This document shows, one piece after another, positions 30,673 through 39,425 of a stretch of DNA of 64,000 nt. Position 1 is the first letter of the stretch. Every line of letters begins with the position of its first letter. This DNA comes from Oceaniglobus trochenteri (GTDB taxonomy: Bacteria > Pseudomonadota > Alphaproteobacteria > Rhodobacterales > Rhodobacteraceae), in NCBI RefSeq assembly GCF_020529025.1, contig NZ_JACNMM010000009.1, forward strand, positions 164,923 to 228,922, in the 5' to 3' direction. The notes beneath the pieces are model-generated. The model saw nothing but the letters and a program-made list of their open reading frames with translations. It had not been told where the DNA came from and ran no database searches. The translations under genes were made by a program, and so were the position numbers.

Positions 30673-33114
30673 TCAACTGCCGCGCGGCTTGGCGCGCAGG
30701 GTCGGTTCGGCCTGGCGCGGGTCTTCGGGCCAGGGGTGGCGGGGATAGGCGGCGCGCATGTCCTTGCGCACGTCGGAATAGGAACTGGCCCAGAAGCCGG
30801 GCAGGTCCATGGTGGTCTGGACCGGGCGCCTTGCGGGCGACAGCAGCGTGATGCGCAGGGCGCGGCCGGCCACCTTTGGGTGTTGCGTGACGCCGAACAT
30901 CTCCTGCAGCCGGATTTCGATTTCGGGCGCCTCGCCTGCATAGTCGATGGGGGCCTTGTTGCCCAGGGGCGTGGTGAAATGGGCCGGGGCGACCCGGTCG
31001 AGCGTCTGGGCCTGGGTCCAGTCCAGCATGGCGCGCAGGGGCGTGGTGAGATCGAAGGATTTCCAGTCGGCGGCATTGGCCACCTGGGTCAGGTGGGGCA
31101 GCAGCCAGTCTTCGATCCCCTCCATCAGGGCGGTTTCGTCCATGTCCGGCAGATCTGCGCCATCCTCGCGCGCCAGGGCGACGCGGGCGCGCAGGCGGTC
31201 GGCGGCGGCGGAGAAGGTGAAGCCCAGGTCGCGCACGCCGTCCAGCATGGCGCGGGCGCGTGTTTCGGGCGGGGCGTCCTGCCAGTGGCGGTCATCCAGC
31301 ACCAGTGCGCCGAACTGCAACTGTTGGCGGGCGATCACCCGGCGGCTGCGCTTGTCCCACCGGCAGACGTTCTGCCAGGTCATGGCGGCGCCGTGGACGG
31401 TGTGCAGGTCGGCCTGGCTGATCTCGATGGCCTGGCGGATCTTCGCCTCGCGCGGGTGGCCATCGGTGTCGGTGACCACCAGAAGCCGGGCATTGGCCAG
31501 CGGATCTTCGGCGGGCAGGACCGCGCCCTTTCCTCCCGACAGCACGAAGCGCGGATCGTCGCCCTTGCGGCGCAGGGCGATGCGATCGGGAAAGGCGAGC
31601 GCGGCCTGCTGCGCCGGGTTGAGCGCGCCTTCGCGACCGGCCAGCCGGGTGAGGCGGCGCTGCTCCTGCTGGACGCGGGCGAGGGTGGGGCGGTCGATCC
31701 GGTGGGGAGAGTGGTTCGCGAAGGCGCGCGGATCACGCAGGGCGGCCAGGCGCAGTGACAGATCCACCGGCGCACCGCGCAGAATGTCGCGTTCCGACAA
31801 GAGCGCGGCCAGATGTGCCGCCTTTGGTCCCGCCTTTTGCAGCATATGTGCAAGGCGGGGGTGCAGGGGCATCACCGCGAGGGCACGGCCGTGGTCGGTG
31901 ATCTGGCCGTCCTTCAGCGCGCCAAGGTCGCTGAGCAGGGCCTGCGCCTCGCCGAAGGCGGCTTCGGGTGGCGGGGTGAGAAAGGGCAGGGCCGCAGGGT
32001 CGCTGACCCCCCAGAGCGCGAGTTCCAGCACGAGGCCGGCAAGATCGGCGGCTTCGATCTCGGCCGGGGGGAAGGCGGCAAGCGCGCCCTCTTCGCCCCG
32101 CGCCCAGAGCCGGAAGCAGACGCCCGGCGCGACCCGTCCGGCACGGCCCCGGCGTTGTTCGGCCTCGGCGCGGGTGACCCGTTCGGTGACAAGGCGCGAC
32201 ATCCCCGAGCCGGGGTCGAACCGGGCGCGGCGGGCGCGACCTCCGTCGATGACCACGCGCACGTCCTCCAGCGTCAGCGAGGTTTCCGCGATGGCGGTGG
32301 CCAGCACCAGCTTGCGCCCCTGTTGCGCCGGGGCGATGGCCGCCTGCTGATCGGCGAAGGGCAGCGCGCCGAAGAGGGGGCGGATGGTGACATCGGCGGG
32401 CAGGCGACCCGAGAGCGCCCGTTCGGTGCGGCGGATCTCACCCTCGCCGGGCAGGAAGGCCAGCAACCCGCCTTCGGTCTGCGCCACGGCGTCGCAGATC
32501 AGGTCGGCCATGGCGGAATCGAACCGCTGCGCCTTGGGCAGGGGGCGGTCGAGCCAGCGGGTTTCAACCGGAAAGGCCCGCCCCTGCGAGGTGATGACCG
32601 GAGCGCCGCCCATCAGCCCGGCCACCGGTTCGGCGTCGAGCGTTGCCGACATGACCACCAGCATCAGGTCGTCGCGCAGCGCGCCGCGCACCTCGAGGCA
32701 CAGGGCCAGCCCCAGGTCGGCATTCAGGGACCGTTCATGAAATTCGTCGAAGATGATGGCGGCAACGCCCGGCAGTTCGGCGTTCGACTGGATCATCCGG
32801 GTCAGGATGCCTTCGGTCACGACCTCGATCCGCGTGGCGGGCGACACCTTGCTTTCGCCGCGGATGCGGTAGCCCACGGTCTGGCCCACCGGTTCGCCAA
32901 GGGTTTGCGCCATGCGTGCGGCGGCGGCCCGGGCCGCGAGGCGGCGCGGTTCGAGCATCACGATCCGGCCGGACGGGTCGAAGGCGGCCAGCATGGCCAG
33001 GGGCACGCGGGTTGTCTTGCCCGCGCCGGGGGGCGCCTGAAGGACGGCCTGATTGCCGGTGCGCAGGGCATCCAGCAGGGCGGGCAGGGCGTCGTCGATG
33101 GGCAGGTGCGTCAT
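30673..33114 (-). CDS. hrpB: ATP-dependent helicase HrpB (DEAH/RHA family)
   Basis: 813 residues from the ATG at 33114; the frame runs on to 34251 without a stop, but that part is antisense to meaB. Helicase motifs: I (GAGKTTRVP), II (FDEFHERSLN), III (SATLD), VI (QRRGRAGRV). The C-terminal HrpB-specific domain is complete (PSGRRVPLTY-like region and the FWA.SY..VRKDMR ending). The substrate in bacteria is not well defined; the name reflects homology to yeast Prp RNA helicases. Divergent from meaB by 93 bp. Confidence 0.92.
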   Translation of the reverse strand: MTHLPIDDALPALLDALRTGNQAVLQAPPGAGKTTRVPLAMLAAFDPSGRIVMLEPRRLAARAAAARMAQTLGEPVGQTVGYRIRGESKVSPATRIEVVTEGILTRMIQSNAELPGVAAIIFDEFHERSLNADLGLALCLEVRGALRDDLMLVVMSATLDAEPVAGLMGGAPVITSQGRAFPVETRWLDRPLPKAQRFDSAMADLICDAVAQTEGGLLAFLPGEGEIRRTERALSGRLPADVTIRPLFGALPFADQQAAIAPAQQGRKLVLATAIAETSLTLEDVRVVIDGGRARRARFDPGSGMSRLVTERVTRAEAEQRRGRAGRVAPGVCFRLWARGEEGALAAFPPAEIEAADLAGLVLELALWGVSDPAALPFLTPPPEAAFGEAQALLSDLGALKDGQITDHGRALAVMPLHPRLAHMLQKAGPKAAHLAALLSERDILRGAPVDLSLRLAALRDPRAFANHSPHRIDRPTLARVQQEQRRLTRLAGREGALNPAQQAALAFPDRIALRRKGDDPRFVLSGGKGAVLPAEDPLANARLLVVTDTDGHPREAKIRQAIEISQADLHTVHGAAMTWQNVCRWDKRSRRVIARQQLQFGALVLDDRHWQDAPPETRARAMLDGVRDLGFTFSAAADRLRARVALAREDGADLPDMDETALMEGIEDWLLPHLTQVANAADWKSFDLTTPLRAMLDWTQAQTLDRVAPAHFTTPLGNKAPIDYAGEAPEIEIRLQEMFGVTQHPKVAGRALRITLLSPARRPVQTTMDLPGFWASSYSDVRKDMRAAYPRHPWPEDPRQAEPTLRAKPRGS

Positions 33115-33207
33115 GGCGCCGTTATCGCGTGCCTTTGGCCCCGATGCCAGAGGTGGCTGGACAAATCCCCGCGCCGCCGGGCAAACCTGTGACGGCAAGG
33201 AGGCGCG

Positions 33208-34200
33208 ATGGCTGATCCCGAATCCCTGGCCCGCGGGGTGGCGGCGGGCGAACGGCGGGCGCTGGCCCGTGCGATCACGCTGATCGAAAGCCGCCGGGCC
33301 GATCACCGGGCGGCGGCGGGCGCATTGCTGGAGCATCTGGCCCCCGAGGCGCCGCAGGCCCTGCGCATTGGTCTGTCGGGCACGCCGGGGGTGGGCAAAT
33401 CGACCTTTATCGAGGCCTTCGGCCTGATGCTGTGCGATGCCGGCCTTCGGGTCGCCGTTCTGGCTGTTGATCCCAGTTCGGCGCGTTCGGGCGGGTCGAT
33501 CCTGGGGGACAAGACCCGCATGGAGAAGCTGAGCCGTCACCCCCGCGCCTTCATCCGCCCCAGCCCCAGCCAGAGCGAGCTGGGCGGCGTGGCCCGGCGC
33601 ACCCGCGAGGCGGTGAGCCTTTGCGAGGCGGCGGGGTTCGACGTGGTGCTGATTGAAACCGTCGGTGTAGGTCAGAGCGAGGTGATGGTGGCAGAGATGG
33701 CCGATCTTTTCGTCCTGTTGCTTGCGCCCGGGGGCGGCGATGAATTGCAGGGGGTCAAGCGCGGGATCATGGAGACCGCCGACATCATCCTGATCAACAA
33801 GGCCGATGGCGATCTGGCGGCGACGGCCCGGCGCACCTGCGCCGATTATGCCGGGGCGCTGCGGCTTTTGCGCAAGCGCCCGCAAGACCCCGAGGGGTTC
33901 CCGCTGGCCATGCCGGTTTCGGCGGTCGAGGGGGCCGGGCTGGAAAAAGCCTGGGAGAAGATGCAGGCGCTGGCCGACTGGCGGCGCACCCAGGGCCATT
34001 GGGACAGGCGGCGTCGCGAACAGGCGCTGCACTGGTTTCACGAAGAGGTGCGCCAGGGCGTGCTGGCCCATCTGCGGGCCGATCCCGCGATGGCCGGGGC
34101 CATGGCGCGGCTGGATGGCGAGGTGGCCGATGGAACGCGCCCGCCCTCGTCCGCGGCGGCCGAGATATTGCAGGGCTTGATCGGCAGCAAAACGGGATGA
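33208..34200 (+). CDS. meaB: Methylmalonyl-CoA mutase-associated GTPase MeaB
   Basis: 330 residues. G3E-type P-loop GTPase with Walker A GTPGVGKS (58-65), an AVDPSS motif, an ETVGVGQSE switch and NKAD for guanine specificity. C-terminal dimerisation helices follow. MeaB chaperones B12-dependent acyl-CoA mutases by gating cofactor loading and repairing inactivated enzyme. No mutase gene is adjacent, so it serves Mcm and/or ethylmalonyl-CoA mutase encoded elsewhere. ArgK-like annotations of this family are outdated. Confidence 0.93.
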   Translation: MADPESLARGVAAGERRALARAITLIESRRADHRAAAGALLEHLAPEAPQALRIGLSGTPGVGKSTFIEAFGLMLCDAGLRVAVLAVDPSSARSGGSILGDKTRMEKLSRHPRAFIRPSPSQSELGGVARRTREAVSLCEAAGFDVVLIETVGVGQSEVMVAEMADLFVLLLAPGGGDELQGVKRGIMETADIILINKADGDLAATARRTCADYAGALRLLRKRPQDPEGFPLAMPVSAVEGAGLEKAWEKMQALADWRRTQGHWDRRRREQALHWFHEEVRQGVLAHLRADPAMAGAMARLDGEVADGTRPPSSAAAEILQGLIGSKTG

Positions 34201-34205
34201 ATCGC

Positions 34206-34234
34206 TTGACGCCCCGATGGCTTGGACGTATGAG
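34206..34234 (+). promoter_or_regulatory. Candidate sigma-70 promoter for rpmB
   Basis: TTGACG and TATGAG boxes separated by exactly 17 bp, immediately after the meaB stop. The leader to the rpmB start codon would be about 93 nt. By-eye match, 5 of 6 and 4 of 6 to consensus. Confidence 0.5.
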
Positions 34235-34333
34235 CCACGGACGGAATTCATGGCGCTGCGTCTGCGGTGTCGTCAAGAAGTGTCGGAGTGGTGCCCTGTG
34301 CCACCTGCCGACCCAAGAAATAGGATGAAACCC

Positions 34334-34621
34334 ATGTCGCGTCGTTGCGAACTGACCGGAAAAGGCCCGATGTCTGGCAACAATGTCAGCCATGCCAACA
34401 ACAAGACCCGCCGCCGCTTCCTGCCCAACCTGAACGAAGTCTCGCTGATGTCCGAATCGCTGGGCCGCACGTTCAAGCTGCGCATTTCTGCCGCTGCCCT
34501 GCGCACGGTCGATCACCGTGGCGGTCTGGACGGCTTCATGGCCAAGGCCAAGGATGCCGAGCTTTCGGCGGATGCGCTGAAGATCAAGAAAGAAATCGCC
34601 AAGGCTCAGGCAACCGCCTGA
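34334..34621 (+). CDS. rpmB: Large ribosomal subunit protein bL28
   Basis: 95 residues from the ATG at 34334 with an AGGA site 8 bp upstream. The typical L28 opening [23 protein letters not shown] and the [16 protein letters not shown] core are present. Component of the 50S subunit. It is monocistronic, with its own likely promoter and a good intrinsic terminator directly downstream. Confidence 0.97.
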   Translation: MSRRCELTGKGPMSGNNVSHANNKTRRRFLPNLNEVSLMSESLGRTFKLRISAAALRTVDHRGGLDGFMAKAKDAELSADALKIKKEIAKAQATA

Positions 34622-34644
34622 ACCTGATTTCGACGATGACGATG

Positions 34645-34669
34645 GCCCTGCCGGTTCGGCGGGGCTTTT
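34645..34669 (+). terminator. Intrinsic terminator of rpmB
   Basis: 9-bp GC-rich stem (GCCCTGCCG / CGGCGGGGC, one G-U pair) with a 3-nt loop, followed by TTTT and a further T run a few bases later. It lies between rpmB and the convergent sirtuin gene. Confidence 0.85.
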
Positions 34670-34676
34670 GTCGTTT

Positions 34677-35378
34677 TCAGATGCGGTGATCGCGGCTGGT
34701 CAGCAGGCCTTCAACGAAGGCGGGAACGGTTTGCGTGGCCAGGCCGGAAAGGCTGCGGTAGAACCGGTCGTGGGTTTGCGACGGTTCGAGGTTCAGTTCG
34801 AGTGTTTTGGCGCCCGCCTCAAGCGCAAGGTCAACGAAGCCCGCAGCGGGATAGACGGTGCCCGAGGTGCCGATCGCCACGAAAAGATCGGCCCGCGCAA
34901 TCGCATGGGTGACAGGCTCCATGGCGCGGGGCATTTCGCCGAACCAGACGACATCGGGGCGCGTGGCCCTTGCGCCACAATCGGGGCAGAGATCGTCGGG
35001 CCTCATCCGGTGCGGGGCCGGCCAACGCGAATCGCACTTGTTGCACAGGGCGCCCATGAGGCTACCGTGCATGTGAATCACCTGCTGCGCCCCGGCCCTT
35101 TCAAGCAGGTCATCGACATTCTGCGTCACGAGAATCAGATCGTCCCCCAGCGCCTGCTTCAACCGGGCCAGGGCGCGGTGGGCGGCGTTGGGGCTTGCCT
35201 TGCGGCAGGTGTCGCGGCGCAGGTTGTAAAAGTCATGCACCTGCGCCGGATCGCGGGCAAAGCCCTGGGGCGTTGCTACCTCGTTCAGATCGAAACGCGA
35301 CCAGAGGCCACCGCTGTCGCTAAACGTGCCCAGCCCGCTTTCCGCCGAAAGCCCGGCGCCGGTCAGGATCACGATCAT
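34677..35378 (-). CDS. cobB: Sir2 family NAD-dependent protein deacylase (divergent motifs)
   Basis: 233 residues from the ATG at 35378. The sirtuin fold is clear: GAGLSAESG, TQNVDDL, catalytic His104 in HMHGSL, and a Cys4 zinc site (C112, C115, C131, C134). The Y51-x-x-R54 pair (FYNLRRD) marks class III, CobB/SIRT5-type sirtuins, which can remove succinyl or malonyl groups. Odd points: the Arg of the usual TFR motif is Ser20 (AGC), and the His of QNVDxLH is Leu92 (CTT). Each is one base from the expected codon. Activity may therefore be altered. Confidence 0.85.
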   Translation of the reverse strand: MIVILTGAGLSAESGLGTFSDSGGLWSRFDLNEVATPQGFARDPAQVHDFYNLRRDTCRKASPNAAHRALARLKQALGDDLILVTQNVDDLLERAGAQQVIHMHGSLMGALCNKCDSRWPAPHRMRPDDLCPDCGARATRPDVVWFGEMPRAMEPVTHAIARADLFVAIGTSGTVYPAAGFVDLALEAGAKTLELNLEPSQTHDRFYRSLSGLATQTVPAFVEGLLTSRDHRI

Positions 35379-35388
35379 CGGGGGCGAA

Positions 35389-35700
35389 TCAGCTGCAATA
35401 GGCCTTGGCGTTGCTGCCGAACTGCTTGTATTTCTTCCAGAAAGTCTCGTCACTGCTTCGGTCGGACTGGCGCACTTCCTGCGCGCGGTGCGGATCGCGG
35501 AAGAATTTCGCCGCCAGACGCTGATCGCGCCGGTCCAGCGTCAGGTCTGCCACCTGCTGAATGCAGCCGCACAGCGCGCGGGTGGCTGCCTTGCGGTCGG
35601 ATTTCAGACAGGCGCGTTCAATGGTGCCGGCCTGAACCGGCGACGTCACAAAGGATACTGTCCCCACGGCCAGAGCCGCGATGATAAGCATGGTTTTCAT
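35389..35700 (-). CDS. Small secreted hypothetical protein
   Basis: 103 residues from the ATG at 35700. Residues 1-24 form a signal peptide (hydrophobic core, SPVQA cleavage end). The mature part is basic with four Cys residues (ERACLKSD, RALCGCIQQ and a C-terminal AYCS), suggesting a disulfide-bonded periplasmic protein. No named domain is recognised. It lies 10 bp upstream of the sirtuin gene on the same strand. Confidence 0.68.
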   Translation of the reverse strand: MKTMLIIAALAVGTVSFVTSPVQAGTIERACLKSDRKAATRALCGCIQQVADLTLDRRDQRLAAKFFRDPHRAQEVRQSDRSSDETFWKKYKQFGSNAKAYCS

Positions 35701-35805
35701 GTCTTGCCTCGTTTTTGCCGGAACCCGCATATTTACGGTGCTGCCGGTAGCTGCCCAATGGGCGCATCATGCCATTTTGGGCGGTTTCGGGCAAATCACA
35801 AAATT

Positions 35806-36582
35806 TTACGCCTCGGGCGGGAAGGGCGGATCGGGGTAACCGACGCCACGCAGGTAAAGCCCCTGGGGCGGGCAGACCGGCCCGCAGGCGGCGCGGTCGC
35901 GTGCCGCAAGCGCGGCCTGCACCTGTTCGGGCGGCCAGTGGCCCGCGCCGACCCGTTCAAGGGTGCCCACGATGCTGCGCACCTGGTTGTGCAGGAAGCT
36001 GCGGGCGCGCAGGGCAAAGCGAAACTCTTGTCCGCCGGGGTAGGGGTGTTCGGAAATATCCAGTTGGTCCAGTGTTTTGAGCGGCGAATTGGCCTGGCAC
36101 ATGGTGGATCGGAACGTGGTGAAATCGTGCAGGCCCAGAAGGTGGCGCGCGGCCTCCTGCATGGGCGCCAGGCGCAGGGCATGGCGCACCTGCCAGACCA
36201 GCCCGGCATCATGCACCACCGGCGCGCGCCGGGCGACAAGGCGGAACAGGTAGCGCCGCTCGATTGCCGAGAATCGCGCGTGCCAGTCGTCTGCCACCCG
36301 CGCGATGGCGGTGATCGCCACCGGCTGCGGCTTGAGATGATAGTTCAGCGCCTCGGAAAGGCGGAACGGCTCCCATTCGCGGCGCAGGTCGCAATGGGCC
36401 ACCTGGGCCGTCGCATGCACGCCCGAATCGGTGCGTCCGGCGGCGCCGATTCCCGGCGCGTCGGGTTCCAGCCGTTTCAGCGCATCCTCGATGGCGCCCT
36501 GGACGCTGGGCAGATCGCGCTGCCGCTGCCAGCCAGCGAAGGGCGCGCCGTTGTATTCGATCCTGAGGGCATAGCGTGGCAT
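35806..36582 (-). CDS. truA: tRNA pseudouridine(38-40) synthase TruA
   Basis: 258 residues. Signatures: the [12 protein letters not shown] opening, catalytic Asp in [17 protein letters not shown], and the [17 protein letters not shown] block near the C-terminus. It modifies U38-U40 in the anticodon arm of many tRNAs. Divergent from ycjX with a 113-bp gap. Confidence 0.96.
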   Translation of the reverse strand: MPRYALRIEYNGAPFAGWQRQRDLPSVQGAIEDALKRLEPDAPGIGAAGRTDSGVHATAQVAHCDLRREWEPFRLSEALNYHLKPQPVAITAIARVADDWHARFSAIERRYLFRLVARRAPVVHDAGLVWQVRHALRLAPMQEAARHLLGLHDFTTFRSTMCQANSPLKTLDQLDISEHPYPGGQEFRFALRARSFLHNQVRSIVGTLERVGAGHWPPEQVQAALAARDRAACGPVCPPQGLYLRGVGYPDPPFPPEA

Positions 36583-36695
36583 GGTGCTGACCTAGCGCGC
36601 GCGCCTGGCAAAGGCAATTCCGCAGAGGGCCGCGCACTGGAACCCCGGCGCCCGCGCCCCTATGTTGCCCTGAAGGCAAGGGGGCAGCGCTTCAT

Positions 36696-38108
36696 ATGAT
36701 CGGCGATATTGCAGAGGGCGTCAGCCGCGGCGTGGAATCCATCGGCTCGACCTTTTCGGGGGCCTTTCTCGAACCTGTGGTGCGGCTGGGGGTCACCGGC
36801 CTGTCGCGGGCGGGCAAGACCGTGTTCATCACCTCGCTTGTGGCCAACCTGATCAACCGGGCGCGGATGCCGCAATTGGTGGCCGCGGCCGATGGGGCGA
36901 TTCGCACCGCCTATCTGCAACCCCAGCCCGACGACACCCTGCCGCGTTTCGATTATGAAACCCACCTGGCCGACCTGACCGGGCGCACCCCCCGCTGGCC
37001 CGACAGCACGCGGGCCATTTCGGAACTCCGCCTGTCGCTGAGGGTGCAGCCCACGGGGCTGATCGCCGGGCTGCGGGGGCCGCGCACGGTGCACCTGGAT
37101 ATTGTCGACTATCCCGGCGAGTGGCTTCTTGACCTGGCCCTGATGGACAAGAGCTTTGAAGAATGGTCGGCCGAAACCCTGAAACGGATCGCGACCCGCC
37201 CCCTGGCCGCCGATTACCTGGCATTGGCCGCACAGACCGATGCGACGGCGCAACTGGACGAACCCGTGGCGCGCGCGCTTGCCGCCAGCTTTACCGCCTA
37301 TCTGAACGCCGCGCGCGAGGCGGGCTTTTCCGACTGTACCCCCGGGCGGTTCCTTCTGCCGGGGGACCTGGCGGGTTCGCCTGTCCTGACCTTTGCGCCG
37401 TTGGAAAAGCCCTCCAGCCTGCCGCGCGGTGCGCTGTGGCGCGAGATGGAGCGCAGGTTCGACGCCTACAAGCGCGAGGTGGTCAAACCCTTCTTCCGCG
37501 ACCATTTCAGCCGTATCGACCGGCAGGTGGTTCTTGTCGATGCCCTGGGGGCCATCCATGCCGGGCCGCAAGCGGTCGAGGACATGCGCCTTGCCATGAC
37601 CGACATCCTGTCGGCCTTCCGCCCCGGTCGCAACGCCTGGCTCAGCCAGCTTCTGCTGGGCAAGCGGGTGGAGAAGATCCTGTTTGCCGCCACCAAGGCC
37701 GATCACCTGCACCACACCCAGCATCCGCGCCTGACCGCGATCATGCAGGCGCTGGTGGCCGATGCGAAATCGCGCGCCGATTTCGCCGGGGCCCAGACCG
37801 CCGCCATGTCGATTGCCGCCCTGCGCGCGACAACCGAGGATACCGTGCCCCACGAGGGCGGCACGCTGGACGTGGTGCGCGGGCAGTTGCTGAGTTCGGG
37901 CAAGAGGGCGGCCTTTTATCCGGGCGCCCTGCCGGAAGACCCGATGCACCTTCTTGGCCCGGCGCGTTCGGGCCAGGCGGAATGGTTGGAGGGGGATTAT
38001 TCGGTGATGTCCTTCGCGCCCCAGCCCCTGACCCTGAAACCCGGCGAGGGGCCGCCCCATATCCGGCTGGACCGGGCCGCACAATTCCTGATCGGTGACC
38101 GGCTGTGA
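36696..38108 (+). CDS. ycjX: YcjX family P-loop ATPase/GTPase (DUF463)
   Basis: 470 residues. N-terminal P-loop GLSRAGKTVFIT (about residues 31-42), with further family segments DYPGEWLLDL, FLLPGDLAG and LLLGKRVEKILFAATKADH. YcjX is part of the stress-linked ycjX-ycjF pair; its cellular role is unclear. The partner ycjF-like gene follows after a 112-bp gap containing an intergenic repeat element. Confidence 0.9.
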   Translation: MIGDIAEGVSRGVESIGSTFSGAFLEPVVRLGVTGLSRAGKTVFITSLVANLINRARMPQLVAAADGAIRTAYLQPQPDDTLPRFDYETHLADLTGRTPRWPDSTRAISELRLSLRVQPTGLIAGLRGPRTVHLDIVDYPGEWLLDLALMDKSFEEWSAETLKRIATRPLAADYLALAAQTDATAQLDEPVARALAASFTAYLNAAREAGFSDCTPGRFLLPGDLAGSPVLTFAPLEKPSSLPRGALWREMERRFDAYKREVVKPFFRDHFSRIDRQVVLVDALGAIHAGPQAVEDMRLAMTDILSAFRPGRNAWLSQLLLGKRVEKILFAATKADHLHHTQHPRLTAIMQALVADAKSRADFAGAQTAAMSIAALRATTEDTVPHEGGTLDVVRGQLLSSGKRAAFYPGALPEDPMHLLGPARSGQAEWLEGDYSVMSFAPQPLTLKPGEGPPHIRLDRAAQFLIGDRL

Positions 38109-38150
38109 GCCCGTATGCGCCCCTGCGCGGCTGCGATGATCGTGGGGGCA

Positions 38151-38186
38151 GGAGCCTCCGGCGGGAGTATTTGAGGCAAGAAAGAG
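38151..38186 (+). repeat. Intergenic hairpin-plus-tail element, copy F (CAAGAAAGA subtype)
   Basis: GGAGCCTCCGGCGGG is followed by the tail GAGTATTTGAGG plus CAAGAAAGAG (38165-38186), after ycjX and in its direction. The upstream hairpin is weaker than in other copies (CCCC/GGGG arms around 38120-38148). It splits the ycjX-ycjF pair. Confidence 0.6.
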
Positions 38187-38220
38187 CGGGCGGGACGCAG
38201 ATGCAAGGGAGACCGAAGAC

Positions 38221-39225
38221 ATGGTGAAAGGCCCCGTTCTGATCGAGGAAGAGGCGGGCAGCGCGCCCCACTCTACGCCCGCCGATGCCCCGCCCGTGCC
38301 CGATATCAACACCGATGCACCCACCGGCCAGGCCATGCGCACCGTGGCGGCATTGGCGGCGCGCCGGCCTTCGGCCCTGGCGCGGTGGTTCTGGCGGCTG
38401 CTGATCGCCATGGTCGGGTTCTTCCTGACACTGGCGGCCTGGTCGGCGGTCAGCGGGTTGATCGCCACCTATCCGGTGCTGGGCTATGCTGCGGCGGTTC
38501 TGGTGGGCTCCTTTCTGTTCGTGCTGCTGGCCATCGCCATCAAGGAATGGGCGGCCTTGGCCCGGCTGCAACGGCTGGATGGCGTGCACAAGGCGGCCGA
38601 AGCGGCCCGCGCCGCGGGCGACCTTGCAGGCGCGCGCAAGGTGGTGGACCGGCTATTGTCGCTTTACGCCGCGCGCCCCGAGTTGGAGTGGGGCCGCGCG
38701 CGCCTGAGCGAACGCAAGGGCGACAGTTTTGATGCCGACGGGCTGTTCGACCTGGCCGAGGCCGAGTTGCTGGCGCCTCTTGACGCCGCCGCGCGGCTTG
38801 AGGTGGAGGCGGCGGCACGGCAGGTGGCGGCGGTGACGGCCCTGGTGCCGCTGGCCCTGGCCGATGTCTTTGCCGCGCTCACCGGGAACCTGCGGATGAT
38901 TCGCCGGATCGCCGAGATCTATGGCGGGCGCGCGGGCACCCTGGGCAGTTGGCGCCTGACCCGCAGCGTTCTGACCCACCTTGTGGCGACAGGTGCCGTG
39001 GCCGTGGGTGACGACCTTATCGGTTCGATGGCGGGGGGCGGTTTGCTTTCCAAGGTGTCGCGGCGGTTCGGTGAGGGGGTGGTGAATGGCGCCCTGACCG
39101 CGCGGGTGGGCGTTGCCGCGATCGAGGTCTGCCGCCCGCTGCCCTTTCACCGCGAACGCCGGCCTTCGGTGTCGCGGCTGGTCAGCCGGGCGCTGACCGG
39201 GCTGTTTCCGGGGCAGGGCGACTAG
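38221..39225 (+). CDS. ycjF: YcjF/TIGR01620 family membrane protein (DUF697)
   Basis: 334 residues. The hydrophilic N-terminus is Pro/Asp-rich (about 1-55). Two adjacent membrane helices follow (about 60-110), then a soluble helical region and a C-terminal DUF697-like segment (PLALADVFAALTGNLRMIRRIAEIYGGR, split by motif, about 200-240). It is the customary partner of YcjX. Function unknown, possibly in envelope stress. Confidence 0.85.
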   Translation: MVKGPVLIEEEAGSAPHSTPADAPPVPDINTDAPTGQAMRTVAALAARRPSALARWFWRLLIAMVGFFLTLAAWSAVSGLIATYPVLGYAAAVLVGSFLFVLLAIAIKEWAALARLQRLDGVHKAAEAARAAGDLAGARKVVDRLLSLYAARPELEWGRARLSERKGDSFDADGLFDLAEAELLAPLDAAARLEVEAAARQVAAVTALVPLALADVFAALTGNLRMIRRIAEIYGGRAGTLGSWRLTRSVLTHLVATGAVAVGDDLIGSMAGGGLLSKVSRRFGEGVVNGALTARVGVAAIEVCRPLPFHRERRPSVSRLVSRALTGLFPGQGD

Positions 39226-39247
39226 CCCACCGGCGCGCCGGTCGCTC

Positions 39248-39276
39248 TGGACGATGGCGCCCCGCGGGCCTATAAC
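39248..39276 (+). promoter_or_regulatory. Candidate promoter for ileS
   Basis: TGGACG and TATAAC boxes with exactly 17-bp spacing (4 of 6 and 5 of 6 consensus). The -10 lies in the loop of a perfect 7-bp inverted repeat (CGCGGGC / GCCCGCG, 39263-39283), which could also be an operator. The ileS leader would be about 140 nt. Confidence 0.45.
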
Positions 39277-39285
39277 GCCCGCGAC

Positions 39286-39336
39286 ATGCGCGAGATGATG
39301 CACATAAGCCTGCGAATTACGCGCCCGGCGGTCTGA
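39286..39336 (+). CDS. Possible 16-codon upstream ORF in the ileS leader
   Basis: A short ORF (MREMMHISLRITRPAV) starts at 39286, only 2-4 nt from the start site predicted by the candidate promoter, so it would be leaderless. It contains two Ile codons, one of them the rare ATA, and is followed by a possible stem (CAGGC...GCCTG, 39343-39368). That would suit translation-dependent control of ileS, but the evidence is thin and it may be chance. Confidence 0.25.
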   Translation: MREMMHISLRITRPAV

Positions 39337-39425
39337 CGTGATCAGGCCGGCCGGGACAAGGCGCCTGACATTCCGTCGCGCCGCCACCCCTTTTTACCGA
39401 ATCTCTGATACGATGGGTTTTCCTC

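Noticed and set aside
30673..34251. Extended HrpB frame of 1192 residues
   Set aside because: The part beyond 33114 is antisense to meaB and has no helicase content; the ATG at 33114 gives the normal HrpB length.
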